Assembly: GCA_030823955.1 (NCBI GenBank)
Contig: JAVBYO010000002.1
Span: forward strand, 1 to 64,000
Length of the DNA: 64,000 nt
Direction: 5' to 3'
Origin: Gallionellaceae bacterium
GTDB taxonomy: Bacteria; Pseudomonadota; Gammaproteobacteria; Burkholderiales; Gallionellaceae
This document shows, piece after piece, positions 27,537 to 36,425 of this stretch (the first letter of the stretch is position 1; every line of letters starts with the position of its first letter). The translations under genes were made by a program, and so were the position numbers. The notes below the pieces were generated by a model. That model did no database searches and had not been told where the DNA came from. It saw nothing but the letters and a program-made list of their open reading frames with translations.

Positions 27537-27670
27537 TTCACCACAGAGACACGGAGACGCAGAGAACGGCAAGACAAACCTGGAGTTAAGGCGAGGTTGT
27601 TCTCCGGTCACCGCGATCTGTCCGGTTTGACTCTAGTGAGGTTTGGTTTTCTCTGTGTCTCTGTGGTGAA
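27537..27670. repeat. Long inverted-repeat element, copy 2 (CACAGAGACAC arms)
   Basis: The left arm (27537-27567) begins TTCACCACAGAGACACGGAG and the right arm (27647-27670) reads TTCTCTGTGTCTCTGTGGTG with extra bases. The arms match those at 2951-3071, but the central 80 bases differ. It fills the metW-ampG gap and ends ten bases before the ampG ATG, next to its AAAGG ribosome site. Confidence 0.85.
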
Positions 27671-27680
27671 AGGTTTGTAA

Positions 27681-28934
27681 ATGTCCGTCTGGCAACAATT
27701 CTTCACCCGGCGCATGTTGATCTGTGTGTTCACCGGCTTCTCTTCCGGTCTGCCGCTGTATCTGCTGTTCAACCTCGTACCCGCCTGGCTGCGCAGCGAA
27801 CAGGTCGATCTCAAGACCATCGGCCTGTTCGCGCTGATCCAGTTCCCCTACACCTGGAAGTTCTTGTGGTCGCCGCTACTCGACCGCTACGTCGTGCCCG
27901 CATTCGGCAGACGGCGCGGCTGGATGCTGTTGGCACAGGTCGGCTTGCTGCTGGTGATCGCGCTGCTCGGCGGCTTCTCGCCGCAGACCGAGATGTCCAC
28001 CATCGTGTTGTTCTGCACCCTGCTCGCGTTCCTCAGCGCCACGCAGGACATCGTGCTGGACGCCTACCGCCGCGAACTGCTGAGTGATGTCGAACTGGGC
28101 CTGGGCAACTCGGTACATGTGAACGCCTACCGCATCGCAGGACTGATACCCGGCTCGCTGTCGCTGATCCTGGCCGACACCTTGCCGTGGGACCTGGTGT
28201 TCATCGTCACCGCGCTGTTCATGTTGCCGGGAATATTGATGACCCTATCGGTCAAAGAGCCGCTCAACGTCATCCCGCCCAAGAACCTGCGCGATGCGGT
28301 GGTCGAACCTTTCCATGAATTCATCACCCGCAAAGGCTGGAACAGCGCCTTACTGATCCTCGCCTTCCTGTTCTTCTACAAGCTCGGCGACAGCATGTGC
28401 ACCGCACTGGCCACGCCGTTCTACATGGACATGGGCTTCACCAAAACGCAGATCGGCCTGATCGCCAAGAACGCCGGGCTGTGGCCCGCCGTCATTGGCG
28501 GCCTGCTGGGCGGATTGTGGATGGTGAAGATCGGCATCAACCGCGGACTCTGGTTATTCGGAGTAGTGCAACTGGTGTCTATCTTCGGTTTCGCCTGGCT
28601 GGCGGGCGTGGGACACCATGCCGAGATCACCTCAGTGGAACTGACCCAGCTCGCTTTCGTGATCGGTCTTGAAGCGCTGGGCGTGGGATTGGGCACCGCC
28701 GCCTTCGTCGCCTTCATCGCCCGCTCCACCCACCCCGCTTACACGGCCACCCAGTTCGCGCTGTTCACCAGCCTCGCCGCCATGCCGCGCACCTTCGCCA
28801 ATGCCGCCACCGGCTGGTTGGTCGAGATGATGGGATGGATGGGGTTTTTCCTGCTGTGCGCGGTGCTGGCGGTGCCGGGGATGTTGCTATTGTTTAAGGT
28901 GGCTCCGTGGACTGAAGTCCAAGAGGAGAAATAA
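27681..28934 (+). CDS. ampG: AmpG-family muropeptide permease (MFS)
   Basis: AmpG imports anhydro-muropeptides from the periplasm for cell-wall recycling. The 417-residue protein has about twelve membrane segments and the family start (RRMLICVFTGFSSGLPLYLL), then WSPLLDRYVVPAFGRRRGW near residue 66 and DAYRRELL near residue 130. The C-terminal half has STHPAYTATQFALFTSLAAMPR, the AmpG signature near residue 350. AAAGG next to the inverted repeat serves as ribosome site. It is not linked here to an ampC or ampR gene. Confidence 0.94.
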   Translation: MSVWQQFFTRRMLICVFTGFSSGLPLYLLFNLVPAWLRSEQVDLKTIGLFALIQFPYTWKFLWSPLLDRYVVPAFGRRRGWMLLAQVGLLLVIALLGGFSPQTEMSTIVLFCTLLAFLSATQDIVLDAYRRELLSDVELGLGNSVHVNAYRIAGLIPGSLSLILADTLPWDLVFIVTALFMLPGILMTLSVKEPLNVIPPKNLRDAVVEPFHEFITRKGWNSALLILAFLFFYKLGDSMCTALATPFYMDMGFTKTQIGLIAKNAGLWPAVIGGLLGGLWMVKIGINRGLWLFGVVQLVSIFGFAWLAGVGHHAEITSVELTQLAFVIGLEALGVGLGTAAFVAFIARSTHPAYTATQFALFTSLAAMPRTFANAATGWLVEMMGWMGFFLLCAVLAVPGMLLLFKVAPWTEVQEEK

Positions 28935-28957
28935 GCAATACTCTCCTGCGCGGCGTC

Positions 28958-29719
28958 TTACTTGCTACCGCAAGCCATCTTCCAGAACAAATGATCGGCG
29001 CTCCCCACCGTGATGGCATCCCATTTCTTGGCGTCATCGTCGGTGAACACTTCTTCGCCGTTACCCATGTTCGCGCTGTAGTACGAGAAGGATAGCGTGC
29101 GGTAGCGAATCTCTTTGCAGTCATATTCGGCTTCATGTTTGACCGACAGGTAACGCTGTCCGGCGGCATGTTGTTTGGCTGTGCGCAGATCGAACAGCTG
29201 CCACAGCCTCACTTTGTCGCCCTTTCTGCGGATGGAAAAGGGATTGGCATACACCGCCATCGCTTTGCTTTCGCCCACCCGGCTCCAGCCTGCTTCAGGG
29301 ACACAGACGCGCTTCCACAACTTTTCATCGGAGCTTCCGGGCACGACGGCTTTCCACTTGTCCTCGCTCGCGTCACTGAACAACTCCGCACCTTCGCCGC
29401 GCGCGCCGGTGTGCAGGGAATACGCCAGCAAACGGAAACGCTCCCCGCGACAGTCGTATTCATATTGTGATTTCACCGACTGGAATTTGCCGTTGTCGTA
29501 TTTTCTCGGCGTTTTATAACTCGACAGCAGCCAGATCGTGATGCGTTTGCCGGAGGCATCGAGCGAGGCCGGATCGGCATAAGTGGTCTGGATGTCGCTG
29601 CGGTCGACCTCCAGCCATTCCGCCGATGCTGTGGTATGGATGAAGAGCAGCAACAGGGCAACACACCATCGGGTTGGGCGCGCTTGTGTCGATATTGAAT
29701 TGAATCGCGTAAACATCAT
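28958..29719 (-). CDS. Exported protein with two Surface-adhesin-E-like domains
   Basis: A hydrophobic signal segment (CVALLLLFIHTTASA) ends near residue 33. Two related domains of about 105 residues follow: the first starts EWLEVDRSDIQTTYADP, the second GWSRVGESKAMAVYANP; each then has a line like WLLSSYKTPRKYDNGKFQSV or WQLFDLRTAKQHAAG, a YEYDCR/AEYDCK cysteine segment and an ending with W and a final Cys. This pattern resembles the Surface-adhesin E family. Two cysteines per domain suggest disulfides. The role is unknown. The start may be either of two adjacent ATGs (29719 or 29716). Confidence 0.75.
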   Translation of the reverse strand: MMFTRFNSISTQARPTRWCVALLLLFIHTTASAEWLEVDRSDIQTTYADPASLDASGKRITIWLLSSYKTPRKYDNGKFQSVKSQYEYDCRGERFRLLAYSLHTGARGEGAELFSDASEDKWKAVVPGSSDEKLWKRVCVPEAGWSRVGESKAMAVYANPFSIRRKGDKVRLWQLFDLRTAKQHAAGQRYLSVKHEAEYDCKEIRYRTLSFSYYSANMGNGEEVFTDDDAKKWDAITVGSADHLFWKMACGSK

Positions 29720-29725
29720 TGGATA

Positions 29726-30112
29726 TTATTTCTTTTCACAAGCCATTTCCAACAGGGTCTCGTCCAGACTGCCCGGCGTAACCGCATTCCATTTTCCGGT
29801 GTCCGCGTTGTTGCTGACCACGCGACCTTCGCCCATGTGGCCGGAATACAGCGTATATGAGAGCATCTGCATCTGGCGTTCTTTGCATTTAAATTCGAGC
29901 TGGGACAACACCGATAAAAAAGTCTTGTCGTCATATCTTCTGGGCGTCTTGTAATCCGACATCTGGGTCATCCGAACCTTGCTCCACCCCGAGCGCGAGA
30001 CGCTGGGATTGGCAAAAGTAGTCTGGATCTCGCTGCGTTCGATCTCGACCCATTCCGCCCACGCGCCTTGGCTGATACACCCCAGCACTATCATCCACAA
30101 AATCTTGTACAT
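29726..30112 (-). CDS. Exported protein with one Surface-adhesin-E-like domain
   Basis: The 128-residue protein has a signal peptide (MYKILWMIVLGCISQGAWA) and one domain beginning EWVEIERSEIQTTFANP, a near-repeat of the first domain of the next gene. The middle reads MSDYKTPRRYDDKTFLSVLSQ and LEFKCKERQMQMLSYTLYSG, and it ends LLEMACEKK, so the paired cysteines are kept. It ends six bases before its two-domain paralogue and they are likely co-expressed. Function unknown. Confidence 0.75.
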   Translation of the reverse strand: MYKILWMIVLGCISQGAWAEWVEIERSEIQTTFANPSVSRSGWSKVRMTQMSDYKTPRRYDDKTFLSVLSQLEFKCKERQMQMLSYTLYSGHMGEGRVVSNNADTGKWNAVTPGSLDETLLEMACEKK

Positions 30113-30146
30113 GCCACCTCCCCAGGTAGTAGATCCGCCCCTAAAA

Positions 30147-31016
30147 CTACTCTGCCGGCTTTTTAAGCTCCAGCGCCCGCTGATACAACTCGTTCTTATT
30201 CTCGCCGCTGATCTTCACGGCCAGTTGTACCGCCTGCTTCAGCGGCAATGATTCCAATAATACGTTCAGCGTTCTTTCCGCCTCAGCCGTAAGCCCCGCT
30301 GCTCTGGCCTGCGCCGCCGATACCAGCAACACGAACTCGCCGCGCTGATGGTTGGCATCGCTGTTCAGCCAGGCCAGCGCCTCCCCCAGACGGCAGCGAT
30401 GGATGCTCTCGAACAGCTTGGTGACTTCGCGCGCCAGCACGATCTCGCGCTCGTCGCCGAACACGGCTTGCAGATCAGCCACACTTTCCACGATACGGTG
30501 CGGTGCCTCGTAGAACACCAGCGTGTAAGGATGTTCGATCAATATCTGCAACACGGCACGCCGTGCGGCAGACTTGTTCGGCAAGAACCCGTAGAACAAA
30601 AAATGCGGCGCGCTAAGTCCCGAGGCCGACAGTGCCGCCACTGCCGCGCTGGCACCGGGAATGGGAATGATGCGGAATCCGGCCGCCCGCACCATCTCCA
30701 CCAGCAAGGCGCCGGGATCGCTCACGGCCGGAGTCCCGGCATCGGTGACCAGTGCCACGCTTTGTCCCTGCTGCAACAGGCCGACCACCTTCTCGGCGGC
30801 CCCGCGTTCGTTATGCTGATGCAGCGCCGACAGGCGGTTCGCGCTGATGCCGTAATGGCTAAGCAGGTGTGATGTGTTGCGCGTGTCTTCCGCCGCGATG
30901 GTGTCGGCGGAGGTCAGCACATCCAGCGCGCGCAGGCTGATGTCACGTAAATTCCCAATCGGGGTGGCGACTACATATAATGCGCACTCCAATTTCTGTT
31001 TTTGGCCACTATGCAA
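30147..31016 (-). CDS. rsmI: 16S rRNA (cytidine-1402-2'-O)-methyltransferase RsmI
   Basis: RsmI methylates the ribose of C1402 in the ribosomal decoding centre. The 289-residue protein shows LYVVATPIGNLRDIS near residue 13, the tetrapyrrole-methylase glycine loop TDAGTPAVSDPG near residue 91, IPGASAAVAALS near residue 117 and FYEAPHRIVES near residue 159. No ATG lies at the 5' end. The TTG at 31016 has AAGGA six bases upstream and is preferred; TTG at 30992 is the alternative. With the first choice it overlaps the divergent gene's start by six bases. The pair corresponds to E. coli yraL-yraM. Confidence 0.92.
   Translation of the reverse strand: MHSGQKQKLECALYVVATPIGNLRDISLRALDVLTSADTIAAEDTRNTSHLLSHYGISANRLSALHQHNERGAAEKVVGLLQQGQSVALVTDAGTPAVSDPGALLVEMVRAAGFRIIPIPGASAAVAALSASGLSAPHFLFYGFLPNKSAARRAVLQILIEHPYTLVFYEAPHRIVESVADLQAVFGDEREIVLAREVTKLFESIHRCRLGEALAWLNSDANHQRGEFVLLVSAAQARAAGLTAEAERTLNVLLESLPLKQAVQLAVKISGENKNELYQRALELKKPAE
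30952..30981 (+). promoter_or_regulatory. Candidate promoter of the lpoA-yraN-gmhA operon
   Basis: TATAAT at 30976-30981 is a perfect -10 box, with TTCCCA at 30952-30957 as a poor -35 at 18 bases. Transcription would start near 30988, about 20 bases ahead of the ATG at 31011. It lies inside the 5' coding part of the divergent rsmI. Confidence 0.5.
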
Positions 31017-32333
31017 CGTTTTTCCTTGGGGATTCTATTTCTGGCCGCACTATACGTGAGCGCCAGTGCCAATGCCATACCGGAACAACCTGTTGCGGTA
31101 TCCGCAGTGACCGCACAAGGCGTGGTTATCACCACGGTACAGGCTCCGCCGCCAGCCCCGGCCCTGCCGACAACACTGGTTGCGGATAACCCCGCGCCGC
31201 ATATCGCGCTGCTGCTGCCGCTCAAATCGAAATCGACCGAACTGGCAAACTACGCCAAAGTGGTACAACAGGGCTTCTCCGCTGCGGCCGCTGTGCAGCA
31301 AGGATTGCCGGTGCGCGTGTACGCCAGCAGTGACGAGCCCAAAGAGGTGGTCACTCTTTACCGTCAGGCCATCACCAACGGTGCTTTGGCCGTTGCCGGG
31401 CCGCTCACGCGCGACGGGGTGGCCACACTCGCCGCGTATCCCGGCATCACCGTGCCCACGCTGGCACTCAATACTTCCGAGTTGCCCAACCAGACCAACC
31501 AGCTCTATTTCTTCGGCTTGCCCGCCGAGAACGAGGCACGCCAGATCGCCCAGATCGCCGCTTTGTCCGGCCTGCATGACGCCACCGTCGTCACCACCAA
31601 TACGGCGATCTCCAAACGTCTCGCCGCCGCGTTCGCCGACGAGTGGGCGAAACTGGGCGGCACCATCACCGCCGAGGTCGTGTTCAAAGGCGATTCCACC
31701 GTAATCACCAAACTGCCGGTCGCCCCTTGGCCGGAAGGAACCGAACCGCAACCCGCCTCCGCTGTTTCAGAAACCGGTGAGCCGCTGCCACCCGGTCGGC
31801 CACTTCCGCCCCCGATCGCGCCGGGTAATATGGTGTTTCTCGCTACCGACCATGACAAAGCCCGGCGTATCCGCCCCTACCTGAATCCGGGGCTGCCGGT
31901 CTATGCCACCTCGCTGCTGTTCAAAGGCAACACCAACCAGCAATTGGCCAACTACGATCTGAACGAGATCCGCTTCGTTGATATGCCCTGGCTGTTGCAG
32001 CCGGATCATCCGGCGGTGATGATCTACCCCCGTGCCGCAACAGCACTGGAGCCGGAAGAGGATCGCCTTTATGCCATGGGCATCGATGCTTATCGTCTGG
32101 TGCATAGGCTGCTCACCCACCGCGCGGAGAGTGCGCTGCCGCTGGACGGCGTGACCGGACGTATCAGTCTGAACCGCCTGCAATTCCAGCGCGAAGGTCT
32201 GGCCGCGTTCTTCCGCATCGGACTCGGCCTGACCGCCGACACATTGGCCGCTCTCAATGCCGCCAAAGCCGCTGCCAAAGAAGCGGCGGAGCAAGCCAGC
32301 AGCGTGGAAATCACGCCATCCCCGGCACCGTGA
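31011..32333 (+). CDS. LpoA/LppC-family penicillin-binding-protein activator
   Basis: The 440-residue protein matches the periplasmic-binding-like C-terminal domain of LpoA (YraM): HIALLLPLKSKSTELANYAK near residue 65, AVAGPLTRDGVATLA near residue 130 and the FFGLPAENEARQIA segment near residue 165. LpoA activates PBP1A from the outer membrane in E. coli. Here the leader (LGILFLAALYVSASANA) lacks a lipobox cysteine, and the N-terminal TPR part of E. coli LpoA is missing, leaving a Pro/Ala-rich linker. Context (rsmI divergent; yraN, SIS and BON genes downstream) supports orthology. Its stop overlaps the GTG of yraN. Confidence 0.85.
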   Translation: MQRFSLGILFLAALYVSASANAIPEQPVAVSAVTAQGVVITTVQAPPPAPALPTTLVADNPAPHIALLLPLKSKSTELANYAKVVQQGFSAAAAVQQGLPVRVYASSDEPKEVVTLYRQAITNGALAVAGPLTRDGVATLAAYPGITVPTLALNTSELPNQTNQLYFFGLPAENEARQIAQIAALSGLHDATVVTTNTAISKRLAAAFADEWAKLGGTITAEVVFKGDSTVITKLPVAPWPEGTEPQPASAVSETGEPLPPGRPLPPPIAPGNMVFLATDHDKARRIRPYLNPGLPVYATSLLFKGNTNQQLANYDLNEIRFVDMPWLLQPDHPAVMIYPRAATALEPEEDRLYAMGIDAYRLVHRLLTHRAESALPLDGVTGRISLNRLQFQREGLAAFFRIGLGLTADTLAALNAAKAAAKEAAEQASSVEITPSPAP

Positions 32334-32668
32334 ACAGCGGGGCTGAGGCCGAGGGCATCGCCGCACGCCATTTGCAGCAACACGGTCTGCGCTTGCTCAC
32401 CCGCAACTATCGCTGCCGCGCCGGAGAGATCGATCTGGTCATGCAGGACGGCGCGATGCTGGTATTCGTCGAGGTGCGCTTGCGCCGCAACCCAGTGTTC
32501 GGCGGGGCTGCTGCCAGTATCGACACCCGCAAACAGGCCAAGCTGATTCGCGCCGCTCAACATTATCTCGCCACACTGACCCCTGTGCCGCCCTGTCGTT
32601 TCGATGCGGTGCTGCTCGGTGCGGACACAACAACCATCGAGTGGCTCAAGAATGCCTTCGAGGCTTGA
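32330..32668 (+). CDS. yraN: UPF0102 protein YraN
   Basis: The 112-residue protein is the small Holliday-junction-resolvase-like family YraN: AEGIAARHLQQHGLRLLTRNYRCRAGEIDLVM with the E-x-D residues, then MLVFVEVRLRRN near residue 42 (usually EVK/EVR) and a C-terminal RFDAVLL. It resembles archaeal Hjc-type nucleases but its activity is not known. Start is the GTG at 32330, overlapping the lpoA stop (GTGA). Confidence 0.93.
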   Translation: MNSGAEAEGIAARHLQQHGLRLLTRNYRCRAGEIDLVMQDGAMLVFVEVRLRRNPVFGGAAASIDTRKQAKLIRAAQHYLATLTPVPPCRFDAVLLGADTTTIEWLKNAFEA

Positions 32669-32677
32669 TTCGGGTAA

Positions 32678-33312
<635 letters not shown>

Positions 33313-33313
<1 letters not shown>

Positions 33314-33855
33314 TGCGTTATCTGAATATCCTGTTGCTGGCAGTCTTGTTCGCGGCATTACCGGGCTGCGCAAACAAAGCACCCAAGACTGGCGACTTGC
33401 GTTCGGCAGGAACACAACTTGAAGACGAGACGATAGAGAAAACGGCGACGACACGGATCGAGGAAAAATACGAGAACTCGGCACGCGTGAACGTGATCAG
33501 TATCAACCGCTTCGTACTTATTTCCGGCGAAGCGACGACCGAGCCGATCAAGACCGATATCGAGCGCATCGTGCGTGCGGTACCCAATGTGAAACGCACC
33601 GCGAACGAAGTCTCGGTCGGTGCGCTAGCCAACTCGAGTTCGCGCCGCCGCGATTCCGGCATCACTCGTGATATCCGCTCCGACCTGAACAAGAACAAAT
33701 CGCTCCGGCCCAAATCCATCTATGTCGTTGCCGACAAAGGGGTGGTCTATCTACTCGGCCTGGTCACCCACGCCGAAGCCGCTACCGCATCGGAGATCGC
33801 CAGTGACGCAGATGACGTGAAGCGGGTGGTGCGAGTTTTTGAATACATTGACTGA
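33313..33855 (+). CDS. BON-domain lipoprotein, YraP/DolP-like
   Basis: A lipoprotein signal (LLLAVLFAALPGC, lipobox LPGC near residue 20) is followed by two BON domains: about residues 48-110 (TATTRIEEKYENSARVNVIS; FVLISGEATT) and 112-180 (ITRDIRSDLN; SIYVVADKGVVYLLG). E. coli DolP of this layout binds anionic phospholipid at the outer membrane and guards envelope integrity. ATG at 33313 is six bases after GGGAGG; ATG at 33310 is also possible. The neighbour order matches yraN-yraO-yraP. Confidence 0.92.
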
Positions 33856-34342
33856 CGTGTACCCTGCCCCCGCTTTCGAACAAAAGATCTGTGGCGCAGA
33901 TTCACTGGCGGCCCGTGTCGCGCAGTTGCCACGGCCTCTGGTTTTCACCAACGGCTGCTTCGATGTGTTGCACCGCGGCCATGTCACTTATCTGGCACAG
34001 GCACGGGCACTCGGCGCATCTCTCATCATGGGGGTGAACACCGACGCTTCGGTAAAACGGCTGGGCAAAGGGGATGACCGTCCGATCAATTCGGAGCAGG
34101 ATCGTTTGGCGGTGCTTGCAGCTCTGGAATCGGTCAGCCTGGTCGTGCTGTTCGACGAAGACACCCCGCTCAATCTTATCCTCGCATGCAGACCCGACAT
34201 CCTGGCCAAAGGCGGCGACTGGAAACCGGAGCATATCGTCGGCAGCAAAGAGGTCGCGGGCTGGGGCGGTTCGGTACACAGTATCCCCTTTTTGCATGAG
34301 CGCTCCACCACCGCGCTGCTGAAAAAGATCCGCAGCCTGTAA
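33839..34342 (+). CDS. hldC: D-glycero-beta-D-manno-heptose 1-phosphate adenylyltransferase
   Basis: This cytidylyltransferase-fold enzyme (RfaE domain II) activates heptose 1-phosphate with ATP for LPS core synthesis. FTNGCFDVLHRGHVTYLAQA near residue 36 has the HxGH motif, NTDASVKRLGKGDDRP follows near residue 68 and GWGGSVHSIPFLHERSTTALL ends the chain. It is the stand-alone form; the kinase half (RfaE1) is not in the window. The start is unclear: TTG at 33839, TTG at 33848 or GTG at 33857, none with a good ribosome site, and the first two overlap the BON gene. Confidence 0.9.
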   Translation: MNTLTDVYPAPAFEQKICGADSLAARVAQLPRPLVFTNGCFDVLHRGHVTYLAQARALGASLIMGVNTDASVKRLGKGDDRPINSEQDRLAVLAALESVSLVVLFDEDTPLNLILACRPDILAKGGDWKPEHIVGSKEVAGWGGSVHSIPFLHERSTTALLKKIRSL

Positions 34343-34369
34343 CCCTTCATTGTTTGCCCGGATGCTCTC

Positions 34370-35116
34370 GTGACCATACAGAACCAATCCGACATCGTCG
34401 CGCTACAACACATCGGACGTATCGTTTCTCTTGTATTGCACCAGATGCTCGATAGTGTTGAACCGGGCATGACAACAAGGGAACTGGATGATATCGGGGA
34501 GCGCCTGCTGTCCGAACACGGCGCGCGTTCGGCACCGCGCCTGGCTTACGACTTTCCGGGAAGCACTTGCATCAGCGTCAATGAAGAAGCCGCTCACGGC
34601 GTGCCAGGCGACCGTATCATCCGGCCCGGGGACATGGTGAATGTAGATGTTTCGGCAGAGCTGGGCGGCTATTTCGCGGACACGGGCGGGACCATGGTCG
34701 TCCCGCCGGGATCTCCGATCAAGACCAGACTGTGCCATGCCACCCGCCTGGCCTTGGCGGAAGCGATCAAAGTGGCGCGAGCCGGACAGCCGATCAACCG
34801 CATCGGTCGCGCCATCGAACACGTCGCCAACACACACCGGCTCCGCATCATCGAGAACCTCGGCGGACATGGCGTAGGGCGGTCGATCCACGAAGAGCCG
34901 GAACATATCGCGGGTTATTACGATGCCGGCGATCAGCGCGTCCTGAAAGAAGGTATGGTCATCGCCATCGAGCCGTTCCTTTCGACCAAAAGCAGGATGG
35001 TCGCGGAGGCCGACGACGGCTGGACGCTGGTCGGAAAGCCGGGCAACCTGTCCGCACAATACGAACACACCATCATCGTCACCCGCAGCGAACCAATCAT
35101 TCTGACTGTTCACTAA
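34370..35116 (+). CDS. map: Methionine aminopeptidase type I
   Basis: Removes the N-terminal methionine from new proteins. The 248-residue protein carries the five metal ligands: two aspartates in NVDVSAELGGYFADTG (about residues 93 and 104), the histidine in GGHGVGRSIHEEPE (about 167), the glutamate in MVIAIEPF (about 201) and the last in QYEHTIIV (about 232). The N-terminal lid region is of the short type I form. Start is a GTG at 34370. Its stop overlaps the stop of the convergent AlkZ-like gene by four bases. It may be a second, non-ribosomal-locus copy. Confidence 0.94.
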   Translation: MTIQNQSDIVALQHIGRIVSLVLHQMLDSVEPGMTTRELDDIGERLLSEHGARSAPRLAYDFPGSTCISVNEEAAHGVPGDRIIRPGDMVNVDVSAELGGYFADTGGTMVVPPGSPIKTRLCHATRLALAEAIKVARAGQPINRIGRAIEHVANTHRLRIIENLGGHGVGRSIHEEPEHIAGYYDAGDQRVLKEGMVIAIEPFLSTKSRMVAEADDGWTLVGKPGNLSAQYEHTIIVTRSEPIILTVH

Positions 35117-36180
35117 TTTGTAATTTTCACCGGCATTTTGTGGAACGTGCCGTAACGCTGCGCCGCTTCGGTGAAACGTTTTTTGTCGGATTTGCTCATT
35201 CCTGTGAACGGTGTCGCAGTAATTTCAATACCCGTTTTCTTGAATACCCTCTTCCATGTACCCACCACGCGCCCGTCAATGATGACGGTGGGGAAAAACA
35301 TGCCATTGCCGCCTGGACAGATTTTTTCTGCATGTTCTGCAGCCAGCACAACACTGCGATCTTTATAACCCAATAGATATTCATCGAAGCCGGGCAATGC
35401 AAATGCGCTCGGCATATCTTGCGACAAGTTTATATCTGCGGGTAACCAATAGGTGAGCTTGCCCACCGTCTCTTGTACCAAATTGGATTTGGTCGCATCG
35501 AGACCGAGGCGCGCTTCTGCCGCACTCAAACCAGACCACCAACTGAAGTCCTGCAACGTGGCCGGGCCGCGGCTGCTGAAATAACGCGAAGCCAATTCTG
35601 CCAGCGCTTCTTCGCGCGTTTTTTCCTGCGTCGGTGCAACCCACTCTTCGAGCAAAGCAAAGTTCTGCTCTTTGTCGCCTGTTGCCGCCAAGCAAATGAG
35701 GCCATGCAGCGCACAACTCCACAGGATGTGATAGCCGCGCTGTCCCTCGGTTGAGATTTTTGCCTGCGCCAGCGCGGCATACATCCCGTCACGCGATAGT
35801 TGCTTGCCGCCTTGCAATGCTTTGCTGAACACCTCACGGCAACGTGCCAGCGTCTTGTCGTCCAATTCCAGATTGTTGCGTCGGCTCGCACTACCCGCGA
35901 TGTTTTTTGGCGAAGTCAGCATCAGCATCCAGCGCAGGTCCTGCGCCGTGACAAGATGCAGCGTGCCGCGCATCGGCCAAGTGCGGATGATCTTGCCCGC
36001 ATCAATGGCGCGCACCACATCGGTATCTGTCGCGTCGGGCAGCCGCAGGGCGACCGACCACTTCGCGCCGGGATAGTCTTGCCCCTGCATCCCGCCCAAC
36101 CACGCGACAACTTGTTCCGGTTGCGTAAAACGGGGATGTGCGATGAGCTGGTTGTGCAGACGCAAGGCTGGAATGTTCAT
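35113..36180 (-). CDS. AlkZ-like winged-helix DNA glycosylase (HTH_42)
   Basis: The 355-residue protein belongs to the HTH_42 / winged-helix family that includes Streptomyces AlkZ and E. coli YcaQ, which remove crosslinked or alkylated bases. The catalytic-loop pattern Q-x-Q is present as GMQGQDYPG (Gln32 and Gln34), and WPMRGTLHLV near residue 88 and ALPGFDEYLLGYKDR near residue 265 are family segments. It is the last gene of the minus-strand block and overlaps the OmdA-type gene by four bases. Its target lesion is unknown; the presence of AlkC in the same block points to alkylation defence. Confidence 0.85.
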   Translation of the reverse strand: MNIPALRLHNQLIAHPRFTQPEQVVAWLGGMQGQDYPGAKWSVALRLPDATDTDVVRAIDAGKIIRTWPMRGTLHLVTAQDLRWMLMLTSPKNIAGSASRRNNLELDDKTLARCREVFSKALQGGKQLSRDGMYAALAQAKISTEGQRGYHILWSCALHGLICLAATGDKEQNFALLEEWVAPTQEKTREEALAELASRYFSSRGPATLQDFSWWSGLSAAEARLGLDATKSNLVQETVGKLTYWLPADINLSQDMPSAFALPGFDEYLLGYKDRSVVLAAEHAEKICPGGNGMFFPTVIIDGRVVGTWKRVFKKTGIEITATPFTGMSKSDKKRFTEAAQRYGTFHKMPVKITN

Positions 36181-36413
36181 TTGCCGACAACTTTCGCACG
36201 GTAGGGCATCTTCATATAGGCATCGCCTTTTTCCAATTCATCCAGCATCTGGGTCAGACGCCTCTGCTGTGTGGCGGGAAGTTTGGCGCGCGTGATCCAG
36301 CCGATGTAATCATTGCGCTGATACGGCGGGCGCGCATCGTAAGCAGCGGCAAGCCTTTTGGCACTTAAGGCATCGCGGATAAAATCTGGCATAAGGTAAC
36401 GTTCGCGTTTCAT
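36177..36413 (-). CDS. Short YdeI/OmpD-associated (OmdA) family protein
   Basis: A 78-residue protein equal to the C-terminal OmdA segment: RPPYQRNDYIGWITRAK near residue 28 and RRLTQMLDELEKGDAYMKMPY near residue 51, ending in a basic tail. These proteins are bacteriocin-protection or YdeI-like by name, without proven biochemistry. It is co-directional with and overlaps the AlkZ-like gene. Confidence 0.8.
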   Translation of the reverse strand: MKRERYLMPDFIRDALSAKRLAAAYDARPPYQRNDYIGWITRAKLPATQQRRLTQMLDELEKGDAYMKMPYRAKVVGK

Positions 36414-36425
36414 AAGCGCGATAGA

